From: Diphasiastrum complanatum
Lineage: Eukaryota > Streptophyta > Lycopodiopsida > Lycopodiales > Lycopodiaceae
Direction: 5' to 3'
DNA length: 64,000 nt
Assembly: GCA_029204225.1 (NCBI GenBank)
Contig: CM055107.1
Span: forward strand, 20,880,000 to 20,943,999
Shown: positions 19,981 to 31,989 of the stretch, piece by piece
Layout of the letters: each line of letters begins with the position of its first letter
Numbering within the stretch: position 1 is the first letter of the stretch
Translations under genes and position numbers: made by a program
The notes under the pieces: generated by a model
Database searches by the model: none
Seen by the model: the letters and a program-made list of their open reading frames with translations, nothing else
Told to the model about the DNA's origin: nothing

Positions 19981-20194
19981 TACTATCAACTTTAGGGTTT
20001 TCACAAGAATGCAAAATATTGAATCAAACAAAAGATATATGCAAAAGCTAGAATCTTAATACATATACTAATAGAATGCAACATCCACAATCATGAAAAA
20101 TTTTTGTCTTCACATTCTAGTAAGTGGATTCAAAATTGGCCTACTTGAAGTGATTTGACCTTATCAGTCGTTGAGAATGCTCATACTGAGTCTA

Positions 20195-20400
20195 TCAGAT
20201 ATGACATTTGACAAAGCGATCAGTCTTGTTGCTGATGAGAGACTGATGAGGGACGAAGGAGAAGGAAGAGTGATAAGATGAAGTCCCGCAGATGTCAGAA
20301 TGCACTAGGTCCAGAATCTTGGTCGTTCTGCAGAAGTCTTTGATGAATGGAGTGCGTGACATCTTGCCCTTCAAACATGCATCACAGATGGTCGAAGAAA
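20195..20400 (-). pseudogene. Inverted copia integrase scrap
   Basis: On the minus strand it reads CDACLKGKMSRTPF and KILDLVHSDICGTSS, the integrase zinc-domain Cys pair and the segment before the core. It lies between the two plus-strand coding sets. From 19,981 to 20,194 nothing is recognisable. Confidence 0.75.
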
Positions 20401-20404
20401 GAGG

Positions 20405-21123
20405 AAAAACAAGAACAAACCCAGATTCGAGAAGATGAAGTCCTCGAATCAACAATCTTCTTCCTATGATCACTGTCACAAACCAGGCCATACAACCAAC
20501 AAATGCTGGTTCAATCCAGCAATACCTTGCATGCACTGCAAGAAGAAGGGGCATACGATTGCAGATTCAACCCAAAAAGGAAAAACAAAGTTGAAAAGGC
20601 AAATGTTGCAGAGTCATCCAAGGATGCAAATAGAGGTGATGAAGCCTTTACGATACTCGATGAAGCTTCAACGAGCTACACCGAACAAGACTATGATGTA
20701 GTCATTGATTCAAGAGCGATGTCTCACATCACCTGCAACAAGAAAATCTTGATCGATTTTAGAGAACTTAAAAACAACAGAGCAGTGATTCTAGGTGATA
20801 GGAGCCGACACGATGTCAAAGGCATCGCGACTCTACAGCTGCGAACATTGTCAAGCCAAGCAGAGCTGCCAGGAGCAGTCTATGTGCCTTCACTCAGAAA
20901 AGATTTGCTATCAGTCTCCAAGATGGCAGATCTTGGAATTAGAGTTTTATTCGATGGCAATACATGCTGCATGATCGAGAAAACGACAAACAAGTTGTTG
21001 ACGGTCGGATGTAGAGAAGGAAATCTCTACCATGCCAAGATAATCAGCAATTCTGATAGCATATTAAATGCATTAGAAAATGAAGATCAGCTATGGCATA
21101 GGAGAATGTATCATCTGAACATG
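20405..21123 (+). pseudogene. copia gag C-terminus and protease (second set)
   Basis: Two zinc-knuckle-like motifs follow each other: YDHCHKPGHTTNKC (first Cys is Tyr) and CMHCKKKGHTIADS (last Cys is Ser). The protease reads VVIDSRAMSHITCNKK, with Gly of D-S-G replaced by Arg, then YVPSLRKDLLSVSKMADLG. The frame ends at TAG 21,124 in LWHRRMYHLNM of the integrase. Confidence 0.85.
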
Positions 21124-22250
21124 TAGAGCCTGTATGACATGTGCAAGAAAGACATAGTCATAGGTCTCAAGATATCAAGGCCCAAAACTGAGTTCTGCGA
21201 AGCCTGTCAGAAAGGCAAACAACATCAAAATCCATTCACACATGAGGGAAGAAGAGCAAAGGAAGTCTTGAGCTCGTCCACTTTGATGTCTGTGGACCTA
21301 TGAAAATGGATTCACTCTCAGGTTCGAGATATTTTCTGACGTTCATAGATGATTACAACCGGATGACTATGATCTACTACCTAAAGAAGAAATCTGAAGT
21401 GTTTGATTCCTTCAAGAGATTCGTGGCATTTGCAGAGCGCCACACCTCAAAGAAGATTCAGATCATCATATCTGACAATGGAGGTGAATACAAAAGCAAA
21501 AAAATTTCAAAATTTTGCCAAGAACAACGGATAGAATACCAGTTCACTCCTGCATACACACCAGAATATAATAGTGTTGCAGAAAGAAGAAACAGAACGC
21601 TAGTCGAAGGAGCTAGATGCATGATGGCATAGACTTGATTGCTAAGTCAATTCTGACTGAGGTAATAGCTGCAACAGTACACCTGCAGAACAGATCAACA
21701 ATGACAACGTTGGAAAATAAGACACCATATGAAATGTGGACAGGTAGAAAGCCCGATCTCTCATACGTACATGTGTTTGGATGTGCAGCATACAAGCACA
21801 TTCCAAAAGAAAAAAGAAGCAAGCTCGATGATAAATCAGAGCAAACCATCATGGTCAGGTACTCGAACGGGCTCTACAACCCAACCACGAAAAAAAGTTG
21901 TTTCGAACAGAGATGTGAAGTTCGATGAGTCCACATTTCATGGACTAAAAGATGAAAGAGGCCATGAGATCTTCACACTGCTGCCAAGAGGGAGACGAGG
22001 ACAGACATCAAATCAGAATGTTGAGCCACAGACTCCATAGCAGCAGGAAGCAGAGGATCAACCCCACAAACAAGAAACATTCGAGCAATGACGAAACGAA
22101 CCCAGGAGATGGGCAAGAAGACCTCCAGACCGTTACAATGACAATCAAAGATACGCAATTTGAGTACTGCAGTTTCACTGAAGAGCCAACAACATATCAA
22201 GAAGTTGTCCAGAGTCCAGAGGGAGAATTCTGGAAGCAGACAATGTCAGA
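21090..22250 (+). pseudogene. copia integrase (second set) with C-terminal linker
   Basis: FCEACQKGKQHQNPF (zinc Cys pair), then a frameshift near 21,280, then FIDDYNRMTMIYYL (Asp), IISDNGGEYKSKK (Asp) and NSVAERRNRTLVEG (Glu): the catalytic triad is intact. A later frame (21,617-21,928) has NKTPYEMWTGRKPDLSYVHV. Between 22,250 and 22,640 sequence is unassigned and contains an A12 run. Confidence 0.88.
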
Positions 22251-22639
22251 GGAGATCGCTTGTAATTCTTTGTTTAGCTATCTTATAAACTCCACACAGT
22301 GGAGATATAAACTATTCTTCTGGATCAAAACATATAGAGAAATACAGTGAGACATAGTGAGTAGAGCAAAAAAAAAAAAGACTAGAAATAAAAGAGTTGT
22401 GCATGAAAGTCTGCCAACGAGTAGAACACAACAAAAGAGCAGAGCGTCAGGCCACCAACGAACGAGACACTGACCATCTCGCTTTAAAAATTGAACTGAT
22501 AATTTGATTGTTCTATTTTTGTGCATCTCCTTGTCTTCCGCTATCTTGATTGCTAGAATGGAATCTGTTATGTGATGTGTGGTCACGTGTCTAGATTCTT
22601 GTGAAGCTTTCGCACAAAAGAAAATTGAAAAGAAATAAA

Positions 22640-23880
22640 ATCATTCGTGAAAAAGAAACAAAACCGTTCGCGATAGCGACAGATCTAGAAGTCGACCAGA
22701 TGGATGTCCAGACCGTGTTCCTCAATGGAACCATTGAAGAGGAGATCTACATGATGCAGCCAGAGGGATACGAACTCAACGACAGGCAACAACACCTTGT
22801 ATGCAAAATCCACAAGGCGCTCTACGTGCTGAAACAGTCACCCAGAGCCTGGTTCCAGAAGATCAACGCATTTTGATAGAGAATGGTTTCATTCCAAACT
22901 CAGTAGACTTGAATGTCTATTTCAAGTCTGTATCGGATTACTTCATCATCATCACTCTCTACATAGATAGTACACTCTTATTCGTTAATAATCTGAATCT
23001 GATGAAGAATACAAAATGCATGCTGGCCCAAGAATACAAGATGACTGACACAGGTCCAGCCCACTATTGTCTGGGAATCCAAATTCAACGAGATTGACCT
23101 AGCAGACTGATCTTTATCAGTCAGCAATGATATCGCAACAACGTGGCCAACTGCAAATCCAGTTTGTTTCCACTCGACCCTGGACTAAAGCTATCAAAGG
23201 AACAGTCTCCTCAAACTGAGGCAGAAAATGAGGAGATGAAGCACTACCCATTTCAATTCATCATCGGCTCACTGATGTATGCAATGATCTGCACGCGACC
23301 AGACCTTGCATATTCGGTCAGTACTCAGTCAGTTCCTGTCAAATCTAGGCGTAGCTCATTGGAAAGTGCTAACAAAGGTCATGAGTAAGTCCAAGCAATG
23401 ACAACTCTCAGCATCTACTACGGAGGCAGCCAAACTGCCAACATCCTTGAAGCCTACACAAATGCGGATTGGGCAGGAGATGTCAACACTAGAAAATCAA
23501 CTTCTAGATTTGTATTTTTATACAACCAAGGTCCAATCTCATGGAACAGCTGGAAGCATACCTCAGTTGCATTATCATCAACGGAATCCGAATACATAGC
23601 TACCACAAATGCAACCAAAGAGGCGATCTGGCTCAGGCAACTGCTTGCAAACCTCAATCTTACACAAACACTTCCTACAAGAATCTATTGTGACAATCAA
23701 AGCACAATTGCAATTTCTCTCAATCCGAGATTTCACTCTTGAAGCAAACATATAGAAATTAGGTATCATTACCTTAGAGAGAAAGTGCACAGTAAGGAAG
23801 TAGAATTGATCTTCTGCAGAACAAACTACATGGCAGCAAATTAGCTCACAAAAGCTCTATCAAAGGAGCAACATCTCAGA
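22640..23880 (+). pseudogene. copia RT and RNase H of the 16.8-24.9 kb element
   Basis: VDQMDVQTVFLNGTIEEEIY and LYVLKQSPRAWFQK, then a stop (22,874). YVDD has become YIDS in ITLYIDSTLLFV. DPGLKLSKEQ and YPFQFIIGSLMYAMICTRPD follow. RNase H reads TNADWAGDVNTRKST, ALSSTESEYIATT and YCDNQSTIAIS. Several stops and shifts are present, and the N-terminal RT fingers are missing. Confidence 0.9.
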
Positions 23881-23933
23881 TTTAACAATATGTTAAATCT
23901 GAAGTTCAAAGTTTTAACTTTTTAGGATCCACA

Positions 23934-23944
23934 TTAAGGGGTAG
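23934..23944 (+). other. Polypurine tract of the copia element
   Basis: TTAAGGGGTAG immediately precedes the 3' LTR start at 23,945. Confidence 0.8.
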
Positions 23945-24911
23945 TGTTAGATTTTTTATGCTCAGCCTTAAACAAATCGTTCAAGTAATGAGCATCCTGA
24001 AAAACCGAAGGTCAACTTCATATTTTCGGACCTTCAGATTTTTTACTTTCTTTTATCTTAAACAATTTTTTAGGCACCTTCGCCTTTTTTTGCTCCTTAG
24101 CAAAAAATGCGACACACTAGCCAAGTGGCCAGAATGCCTTAAAAACCATTCTTAAGGCACCTTTGCTTTTTCCGCCTTCTTCACATTTTTCGTTCACGAA
24201 AAATACAACACACTGGCCAGAATGACTTAAACCATTTCTGGACCACCTGAATCTTTTTCGCCTTTTTGCTCTTTGCGAAAAATACGACAAAGTACCCAGA
24301 AAACCTTAAAACCATTATAGGGCACCTTCATCTTTTTTGGTTTTCTTCGCCGCCTTTAAACTAAGGCATTTTTCGCCTTTCTCACTGCCTTTAGTTTAAG
24401 GCACCATCGCCTTCTTCTTTGCCTTAAGTGTAAAGCACTTTTTGGCTTTTTTGCCTTCTTCACTGCCTTGAATCTAAGGGCGCCTTAGGGATTTACATAC
24501 CTTTAGTGTAAGGGCACCTTCAGGAGTTGCAAACCTTCAGTCTAAGGGCACCTTCGGGTTTTTCGGCTTTTTCGTGTTTTTGCTACATTGGCTGACCGAC
24601 GTTTTTGCTACATTGCTACATTGGCTGACCGACGTCGCCAACTTATCAGCAACTCTAAAAAACAGCTGGACAGCCAAATATCCCAAAGGCGGTTAGCGGT
24701 TACCAACTTTGTACGTATGCAATGACTGCCGTAAATAGCATTAGAAGCTTGTAAGATATTTTGTCTCTTGACACTTGTAAATATATATACTAGCTGAATC
24801 AAACTATGTAAGAGTTAATTGTGTTAGTTGAATTTCTTCTTTTAATCAGAGTTTTCTGTAGCCACGCAGCGTTATCACGCTCAGCAAGCTGAAGTTATTA
24901 CTTCAAGCTAT
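23945..24911 (+). repeat. 3' LTR of the copia element, right end truncated
   Basis: TGTTAGATTTTTTATGCTCA start, homologous to 16,804-17,747. It stops at about 24,911 (CTTCAAGCTA), where minus-strand copia protease sequence begins. A short duplication of GCTACATTGGCTGACCGACG is seen at about 24,581-24,635. Confidence 0.85.
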
Positions 24912-25200
24912 TGTACTCATTGTTGATATTATTCAGAGTGCAATTTTTGTCTCACTACTGACAGTTCATTTGCACATTCTGTAACTTTGAAACAGTGCCT
25001 ATACCCTTGATCTTGCATACATCAGCATTTGCTTGTGAAACGGACGTTCCATTATCCAACACTTTCAAGCTTCTGAACCAATCCTTGTTACCTGTCATGT
25101 GTCTTGTGGCTCCCGAGTCAATATACCACGCTTGATCATCTTGATTAGGTGACAATGCAGATATGAAGATGCTAGAGTCTTCAATCTCACCCTCAGTGAC
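24912..25200 (-). pseudogene. copia protease start (minus-strand element)
   Basis: Minus strand reads WYIDSGATRHMTGNKDWF: the D-S-G-A-T active site is intact. It follows directly from the gag knuckle (EIEDSSIFISALSPNQDDQA) and ends at TAA 24,955 near the truncation. Confidence 0.88.
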
Positions 25201-26028
25201 AAGGTTACTTGCTTGCTTTGGTTTTCCCTTGTCTTCTTCCGCCAGGAATTTCTGACATTCACTCTTCCAATGGCCCTTTTTACCACAATGGAAGCACTTG
25301 TCTTTTTTCTTGGTCTTACTAGAAGATCCCTCATCCTCCTGAGTCTTGGCAAATTGTTGTTTAGACTTCTTCTAGCCCCTTTTTTTTGGCGTGTTGCAAG
25401 TGTCTGATCGTCAGTATTTTGACGTCTAGCTCTCACCATTTCTCGTCGTTGCTCTTCCTACATCAAGATTCCTATGAGCTCGTCTAAGGTTGGCAATCTT
25501 TCTCTTGATGCTATTCCGCTCACAAACATCTGATAGGGTTCTGCAATGTCGCACAATGCATTGTGCACCAGCTCCACATCACGTATGTGCTCACCAATAG
25601 AATGCAATTCATCCCTCATTGTCTTGATTCTCGTCATATAAGTCTGAATGTGCTCTCCTTGCTCCATGTGGGTAGGTTTGACTTCAGAAACATGATTCTT
25701 GATTGTTCCTTTAGCACATCTCATGCCTGTCTGGGTGTAACAGCATCACAAATGTGGGTTATGAAGTGATCCAATCAGCGTCGCCTTCAGAAATGCACTC
25801 TGTCGTCAACTCCCAACTACATGCCCAATGGAATGATGAAATCACTTTTGGCACACTCCGAACACTTTCTCCACTGCAATCACTCTGTTTTGTTGTACCA
25901 TACTTGTAGGTACAATCCGGGTGCCCTTCGTTTGGAGTCCGGAGCCCTTCGTTTGGGTCAAAACGGATAAAGGAGGCAAAGAGCTTTTTCACTTTTTGAG
26001 CTATTTCTTCAATTTGAAGAGAATTCAA
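25200..26028 (-). pseudogene. copia gag (minus-strand element), frameshifted
   Basis: Segments on the minus strand: NHVSEVKPTHMEQGEHIQTY, MTRIKTMRDELHSIGEHI and LPTLDELIGILM (gag UBN2-like core, 25,458-25,724), then zinc knuckle CFHCGKKGHWKSEC (about 25,300-25,255), intact CCHC. The N-terminal part (26,028-25,760) is in another frame. Confidence 0.85.
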
Positions 26029-26920
26029 CTTTCCATAAAGTTGGACCCAAATCAGCTTTCAAAATAAAGTTTTTTATTGAAATTGAATGGCTAAATGCCC
26101 TTCAGCCCCTTCTAATGAAGTTTTCCATGGAAGGAAGGAGATCCAATGATCTCTTCGCATCTCACAGTCCCTGTTGCTTGCTGAAGGTTCAATCTCCACC
26201 ATCCATCCTCTCCAACCTTCATCTAACGGTCCAGATTGGTTCCGCACATTTAATCCTTCTCCACCAGCCGCTAGCGCCCTGAAGACACAATGGCTTCCTT
26301 CACACCAGTCGCGCACGAGCTCCACGAGCTCCTCTTCTTCCTTTTCTCTTGGGTTTTGGGTATGACTGCCCTCTAAAATTTGATCCAGCACCCTTACGCT
26401 TCCACGGCCAGCCACGGCCTTCTCAGATCTGTTTGAATTGATCAGGGCACCCTCCTCTAGAATTTTACAGCTTCCAAAATGATTCAGAATGGAGAGAAAT
26501 CCACGTTTTTGAGCTTCCAAACCCTAGGCCTGGGTTTTTCTCAGAAAATTGATCTTGGCTTCCTGTTCACAGTTATCTGACAAGCCAATCCTCTTCCTCT
26601 AAGGTTGCCATACTGCTAGAAATCTGATGCTTCAATCCGTTTATCAAACGGTGTCCGATTGAATGCACACTGACTGCAAACACCAAGCAGCCTTCCTTCG
26701 GAATTTCAAAATTCCCTTTGCTGAGGTTTTGATTTAGCCGACAACTCTAGTCTCTGAATCCTCACATAGTCTCAAGCTCAACAAGCTTCTATGTGCTAGA
26801 CTCTGTGCACCAGTGCTTCTCTTTCCGTCTTCAACCCGCCGTAAACCCCGAACTCTCAGAAGACTGTTCTCCCGAAGCTCTCTTCAACGGCGACACTGTA
26901 CTATGTACACTCCTTGTACG

Positions 26921-26933
26921 GCTCTGATACCAA
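26921..26933 (-). other. Primer binding site (minus-strand copia)
   Basis: TTGGTATCAGAGC on the minus strand between LTR and leader; complementary to initiator tRNA-Met. Confidence 0.88.
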
Positions 26934-27256
26934 CTTAGAATTTGCTTCGAACAGGAACACAGATAATGCTACACAGTAACACAAACAGAAGACACTCTCT
27001 GCAGCAAGCTCACATAACAACTATATTTCTCAAAACGAAATTACACTGTACATATAGTTCTTCACTAAAGCAACCCATGCATGACCCAGGTTGTTGTTGG
27101 CGGGACGCGTGTCCCATCGACTTGCCTCGTGGTGAGGCCAGCTGATCCTTATCGACTAATAGGACCCATAGTACAGTACCACAATGATTCTACTTTAATT
27201 CTAACTCACTCATCATAATGTAACGATAATAATAATATTATGATGGTCTAACTTGC
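26934..27256 (-). repeat. 5' LTR of the minus-strand copia (boundaries approximate)
   Basis: Placed between the primer binding site and a GTTAGACCATC start on the minus strand. No second copy is in the window, so ends are inferred. From 27,257 to 29,300 I find no supported gene; the sequence is relic-like. Confidence 0.4.
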
Positions 27257-28875
27257 TCCCACCAATGCAACAATTTTGAATGACTACAAGAAATCTAGGG
27301 AGGTGAGACATGAGAGCATAACCTCCATGGCTTCTTAGATAACAACATTAGATCTGAGGCACATATGAAGCTTCATATTTTAGACAGCATCATGAAGTTT
27401 GAAATCTAAACGTCATAATATGTCCAAGCACTCGCAAGATAAAACAAAATCAGATGATGACGCAAAAGCTATCCTCGTATTATTAAGATCCAACTTATTT
27501 CACCATACACCAAAAATGGAAGCATGAAGAAAATGGAAAAGGTGCAATCTCACAGGAGCATGCTTTCAGCAACAACACATTGGGCATATCAATGACACGT
27601 TATAACCAAATTTAGATCCTCTACATTGGGGTATTTCGAGAGCTAAAACATTTTTGTATGTCCAATTGCTCCAGCTCCAGCTCCCCATCCCCAGCTTGCT
27701 AGCGCTCATACTCAAAATGGTGGAGTTTCAGTGGATCTCATTCTCCCTTCATGCATTGAAAAAACTAAAGCCTCATTCCATAATGGTGTTAGCCAATTTT
27801 TTAGCATGCAAAATCATGCAAAATTGAAAATTTTCACTCACTCTTTGATGTTATTTTCATACGAAATTGATTAAAATTAGTAGGTGATTGGCACAGATCT
27901 AGCTTGTATAGCCCATGCCACCGAGGTCCTAGTTTGCCCAAAAACAACTATCAAAATTTTAAATAAATCATGAGAGGTACACAATGCATAATTGGTAGAT
28001 TCAACATCCACTTGCTTGCCTTTGTCAAATATGAGAGCCTCTTGGGCTTGAATCTCTTTCTCATGGATCTTCTAGCTATGAATGCTAGAAGATCCTCCTC
28101 CTCAAGTCTCGATCCCACCATATCTTTGTTGTCTTCAATATCGATAATAGATGTTGGCCCCATCCAAAATGATTTTTTGGTCTTCATGAAAAATAACATC
28201 TGTTCATAGATTCCAACACAGAGAATCTGTGAAGCGATTTCTTTGATTTACAAGTTTATCTCTGGATACTGGGTGTTTCTGCCCGTTACCAGGCGGTTGG
28301 CCTTCTCAATGTGATATTCTTATTACAATGCCAAATCAGGCAGAAAGATGCGGTTATGTTGTAGTATTTTAAATCCAGCCGGTCAATGGATTGCTCAGAT
28401 AACGTTCACTCCAGATGCACTCACAAAATCAAAACCATGAAAGCCTAGAACAGTCATGTAAGGATAAGCGTGCATTGCAGATGAGCTCCATTCAATTCCT
28501 ACTTTAATGTACTGTAAAACGTTGGGAAACGAACAAGATTCTCAAGCTAATCTAACATTCAACAGAAGTGAAAGAAACAAGAAACAATAAACTAGCTAAC
28601 AAGCCATTACAGAGCAAGGATCAAATAATCACCATTTCTTGATTCTTGAGTTTCTCAAGAACATCAAGAACTGGACTGTCAAGATTTATGCAAGATCTAC
28701 ACCACAAATCCAACCCATTTAGTTTACTTGAAACTTGTATCGAAATCAAGAACAAGAAGGCAAGAATCTAATCCACTCTACTTCGCAATGCATAATGAAA
28801 GAAAGCAAGAAATTACTCTTATTTATTCAATACAAGAGCCAAGACATTACAAGTAAAAGCTTCCTCACAAGAGAG

Positions 28876-28901
28876 GAGGGGGGGGGGGAGGGGGGGGGGA
28901 A
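28876..28901 (+). repeat. G-rich run
   Basis: Two long G stretches separated by a single A follow GAGAGGA. It could form a G-quadruplex, or may reflect an expanded purine tract of an old element. Confidence 0.8.
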
Positions 28902-29399
28902 GTCTTAAATAAGCCAAGGGGCTATCCATGTGGAGCCTAAGTGGCAATTCCACAAATTACAATTCACAAGTGGAATTAGCTCCTCCACTAGAGGTCACCA
29001 TCAAAAGGTGGCTCACTCTATTTATTTAAGAGGGGTCTACCACATTAATTACACATACTAGCTCCTACATGGTCATTCCTTCTCTTGGGATTCAACATGA
29101 GGCTCACATGATTTTTAAATTGTATCCTAGTTAGAACTTCTCGGCTCTTATGCTCGACTCTGATCGGCTCTCATCCTCATCCTTCTCTTCTTCCTTAGGG
29201 ACCTCCTCGGTCTAGAGTGAGAGGTGCTCTTTAGAATAGTGGGGCTTGGCATCTTGGGGATTCCTCGAAATCTGCCAAAATCATCCCCCCCTAATCTGTT
29301 GCAGGACCCACTGCAACAGATTTGGAATGATGTCATTTCTGCTTTGCACTTGGAAAAGCGCGGATCTTCTATCGCTTTCGTAAAACCAAGTGCTTATTC

Positions 29400-30360
29400 G
29401 CCACAGAATTGTTTTGGCAAAATTTGAGATCTCTTAGTGGCCTTCAAATTTCTGCCGCTTGAGAACCTCCTACGAGTCCTGCTCGTCTTGTCGCCTTGCG
29501 GATTGCTTTCGCATGCTCATCTTTCTTCCTAGGGCTTCAAATACTTGGAAGCGTAATTTGCTTCCGATGAGTAAGGGCCCCAGGTAGTCTCGCATCTGGA
29601 TGTCCTCAGGCTTCACTGGAGGGGCATCAACTACTATTGTGCTAGATGATCCATTGGTCGATCTGGGTCATCTGTTGCTTGAGTTGTTGCTAGATCTTGT
29701 TCAGTTCTGTTGCTTGCCCGGCCATTGTGGCTTTCAGCTCTATTATTGAGACTTTCTTCTCCTTTGTCTCTTTTTCTTTTTCTCTTATCTTCTTCTGCTA
29801 TGGTCTGGTCTTGTTGCTTGACCTTATTTTCTTATTCCTTCTATTGGCTCACCAACCAATGCATATGGTAGCTGGTCTCGGACAGGCTTATCGTCGAATG
29901 CTTGGTTGCCTTGAAAAGCTCTTCAAGGTTAGAAATGCTTGGATATTTGTCAAGGGTGTGGTGAGGTGGCATTAGTCCATAAAGCATGGGTTGTGAAGGT
30001 GGTAATGGCGAGAATGGAGGAATGATATTAGTCGTGATGGTGGTTGTGAAAATAATGGGTGGAGTAGTGACTTGGGTGGTGGTGGACACGTTAGTTGGTG
30101 GGATCTAAATTCTCCCTGACTAATCTGCTTTGTCGTCGTCGTCATTCTCTAACTCAATTAGTTCCATAGCATTAAAAGAATCAAAGTACGTGGATGTGTC
30201 CGTGAGGATGTGGACTTGTTGGGCCTGTTCCTACTGGGGACTGTTGTTATGTCCTTGGGAATGATACTCACATCTCCCTCCCCTCCCATAATTTGTGCCT
30301 TTGGTGAAGTTGGTGGCGTTGGCATTGTAATAAGTATTGGGGGAGTTGTCACCAAAACTT
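29400..30360 (-). pseudogene. Decayed coding region, Pro/Thr-rich then coiled coil (unidentified, gag-like?)
   Basis: On the minus strand, successive frames give Pro/Thr-rich stretches (VTTPPIIFTTTITTN, PPFSPLPPSQPMLYG), then LEELFKATKHSTISLSETSY, then a helical segment (SIIELKATMAGQATELNKI), then KPEDIQMRDYLGPLLIGSKL. Composition and order resemble a retrotransposon gag, but I cannot place it in a family. Stops and shifts are frequent. Confidence 0.35.
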
Positions 30361-31929
30361 GTTAGGCAGCTTGTGAATCTGTGTCGGTGTCCGCAGCTAG
30401 GGCAGTTCTAATCTGATTCATTAGTATAAGCTCTAAATGTGATGTAATTAGTGTACAGTTTATTTGGTTTATTATATATGGTTGTGATTGGGACGTGACC
30501 CATTAGGATATATTGAGCATGCACTGATCTCGTAGCCGGCTACTTGGGTTAGCTGAGTAGCCACATGAAGGAAAAATTAGCTTATACAGAGTTATTTACA
30601 GTACTTGCTATACTTGGGGGCATGTCCCAAGTTTGTCAATCAAATTTGGCCATACTTGACAGGTGGTAGGCCAATTTTAGGACACATGTCCTTCCATGTA
30701 GTTAGGGATTTCCTAATGTACAATGTTGCCCATAAACGAAAAATTGCTCATAAACGGCTTCAAACGACTTTTACCAAAAGTTGGCCAAAACTCTCTTAGT
30801 GGCTCGTCAATTGCTGAGCTGAGTGGATCGAAAAGTGGAGCAAGGTTGTGGCAACTTAGGGCTGAGTGGATTTTGCAATCCATTTACAGTGGGAGAAGAA
30901 AGAAGCAATTCTGGGAATTGGCAAAAAGTGGCTACTTGACAAAAAACGTAAAACTAGTTGACAACAAATGTAAAGTTGTGGATCTTTCTCTCTGCTTGAT
31001 GGAAGTGGGCACTGTAAAATCAGGGATAGCCAAGAAGCAGGAGAGGAGCAATTGTACCTTCTTCTCAGAAGCTATGGAAATGGTCTGTTAGGTTTACAGG
31101 TGGAAAATCATTGTTCTCTCAAAATGGAGGATGTTTTCAGGATTTGTGAAAGGCTGTAGAGGGGCATCCTAGCACTGATAGGAGGATGCTAGAAGACCGC
31201 AGATGGTTGTGGATCACATAAGGAGCTGGAACCAATCCTTAGTAGGAAGGCCATATCCAGCAAGGAGGCCATAGCAAAGAGGAGGAAGAAGGAGATGGAG
31301 AGGAGCTCATGGGAGGCTCGCGTGCAGCCATTCGCGAGGAGTGCATAGCTGCTTATAGTGTGTAGTGGCTAGAGGGACCCGTTTCAGAGCACAAATGGGC
31401 GCAGGGCCATTGGATCTAGATCCATGGAGATCAACGGTCATAATGTGTTGCTCGGGGAGCAATCTAAACCACAGGATGGGTGGTAGCCATTGGATGGCAA
31501 GTGAAAGGAGCCTTGAAGGGCACTTCATTAAACATTTTCAATGTGAAATTCATTGTATTAGGAATTGAAATTGAACCTGAAGCTTGTGATGAGCATTATT
31601 CCAAAAAGACCCTTTGTAAAGATTCTTTTTATATTTTTTCTCAAATTTTTCTTACACATGGGCCAATCAAAACACTCAAATTTGAAATCTACGTAACGTA
31701 ACTTTTTGAGTCCACATTTTGATTCCACACTAAAAATGGCATAACTTTTTTAGTGATAAGTCTAAATTTAGCAGAGTTTGGTGCATTGTAGAGTGCTCAA
31801 CAAGGGCTTTCCAATGATATGTTACATGACATACTTCTAAGCTATGATTAAAAAGTTATGGCAAGTCAAAAGTATTAGTGTTATAATATTTTAATAATAT
31901 TAAAGACATCTTGCACGAATTCTTAAAGG
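30361..31929 (+). other. Unassigned LTR/leader-like sequence before the 31.9-kb copia
   Basis: No protein homology is seen; a 122-codon open frame at 30,723-31,091 has no recognisable motif. The stretch 31,590-31,695 is the inverted partner of 5,165-5,290, and 31,926-31,965 repeats its end in direct orientation. Probably LTR and leader of the following copia element. Confidence 0.35.
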
Positions 31930-31989
31930 GTCTTTTTGGAGCTCAAAACTCCCCTAATGGCTCAGAGGTTCAAGAAGAGAGCAAGGATT

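Larger units (their letters stand above)
16804..24911 (+). mobile_element. Ty1/copia retrotransposon with two internal coding sets
   Basis: Bounded by matching LTRs (TGTTAGATTTTTTATGC starts at 16,804 and 23,945), with a primer binding site at 17,888 and a purine tract at 23,934. Inside are gag-protease-integrase (18,031-19,980), an inverted integrase scrap (20,195-20,400), a second zinc knuckle-protease-integrase (20,405-22,250) and RT-RNase H (22,640-23,880). The copia order PR-INT-RT-RH is followed only if one of the two PR-INT sets is an insertion. It is defective throughout. Its right end abuts a minus-strand copia fragment. Confidence 0.8.
24912..27256 (-). mobile_element. 5' half of a minus-strand copia element (LTR, leader, gag, protease start)
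   Basis: Read from right to left: LTR (about 27,256-26,934), primer binding site (26,933-26,921), an about 890-base leader, gag (26,028-25,200) and the protease start. It is cut off in protease at about 24,912, where the other element's 3' LTR begins. Integrase, RT and RNase H are absent. Confidence 0.8.

Noticed and set aside
27951-28209. Opposing 82- and 79-codon frames
   Set aside because: Mutually antisense, no motif on either strand.
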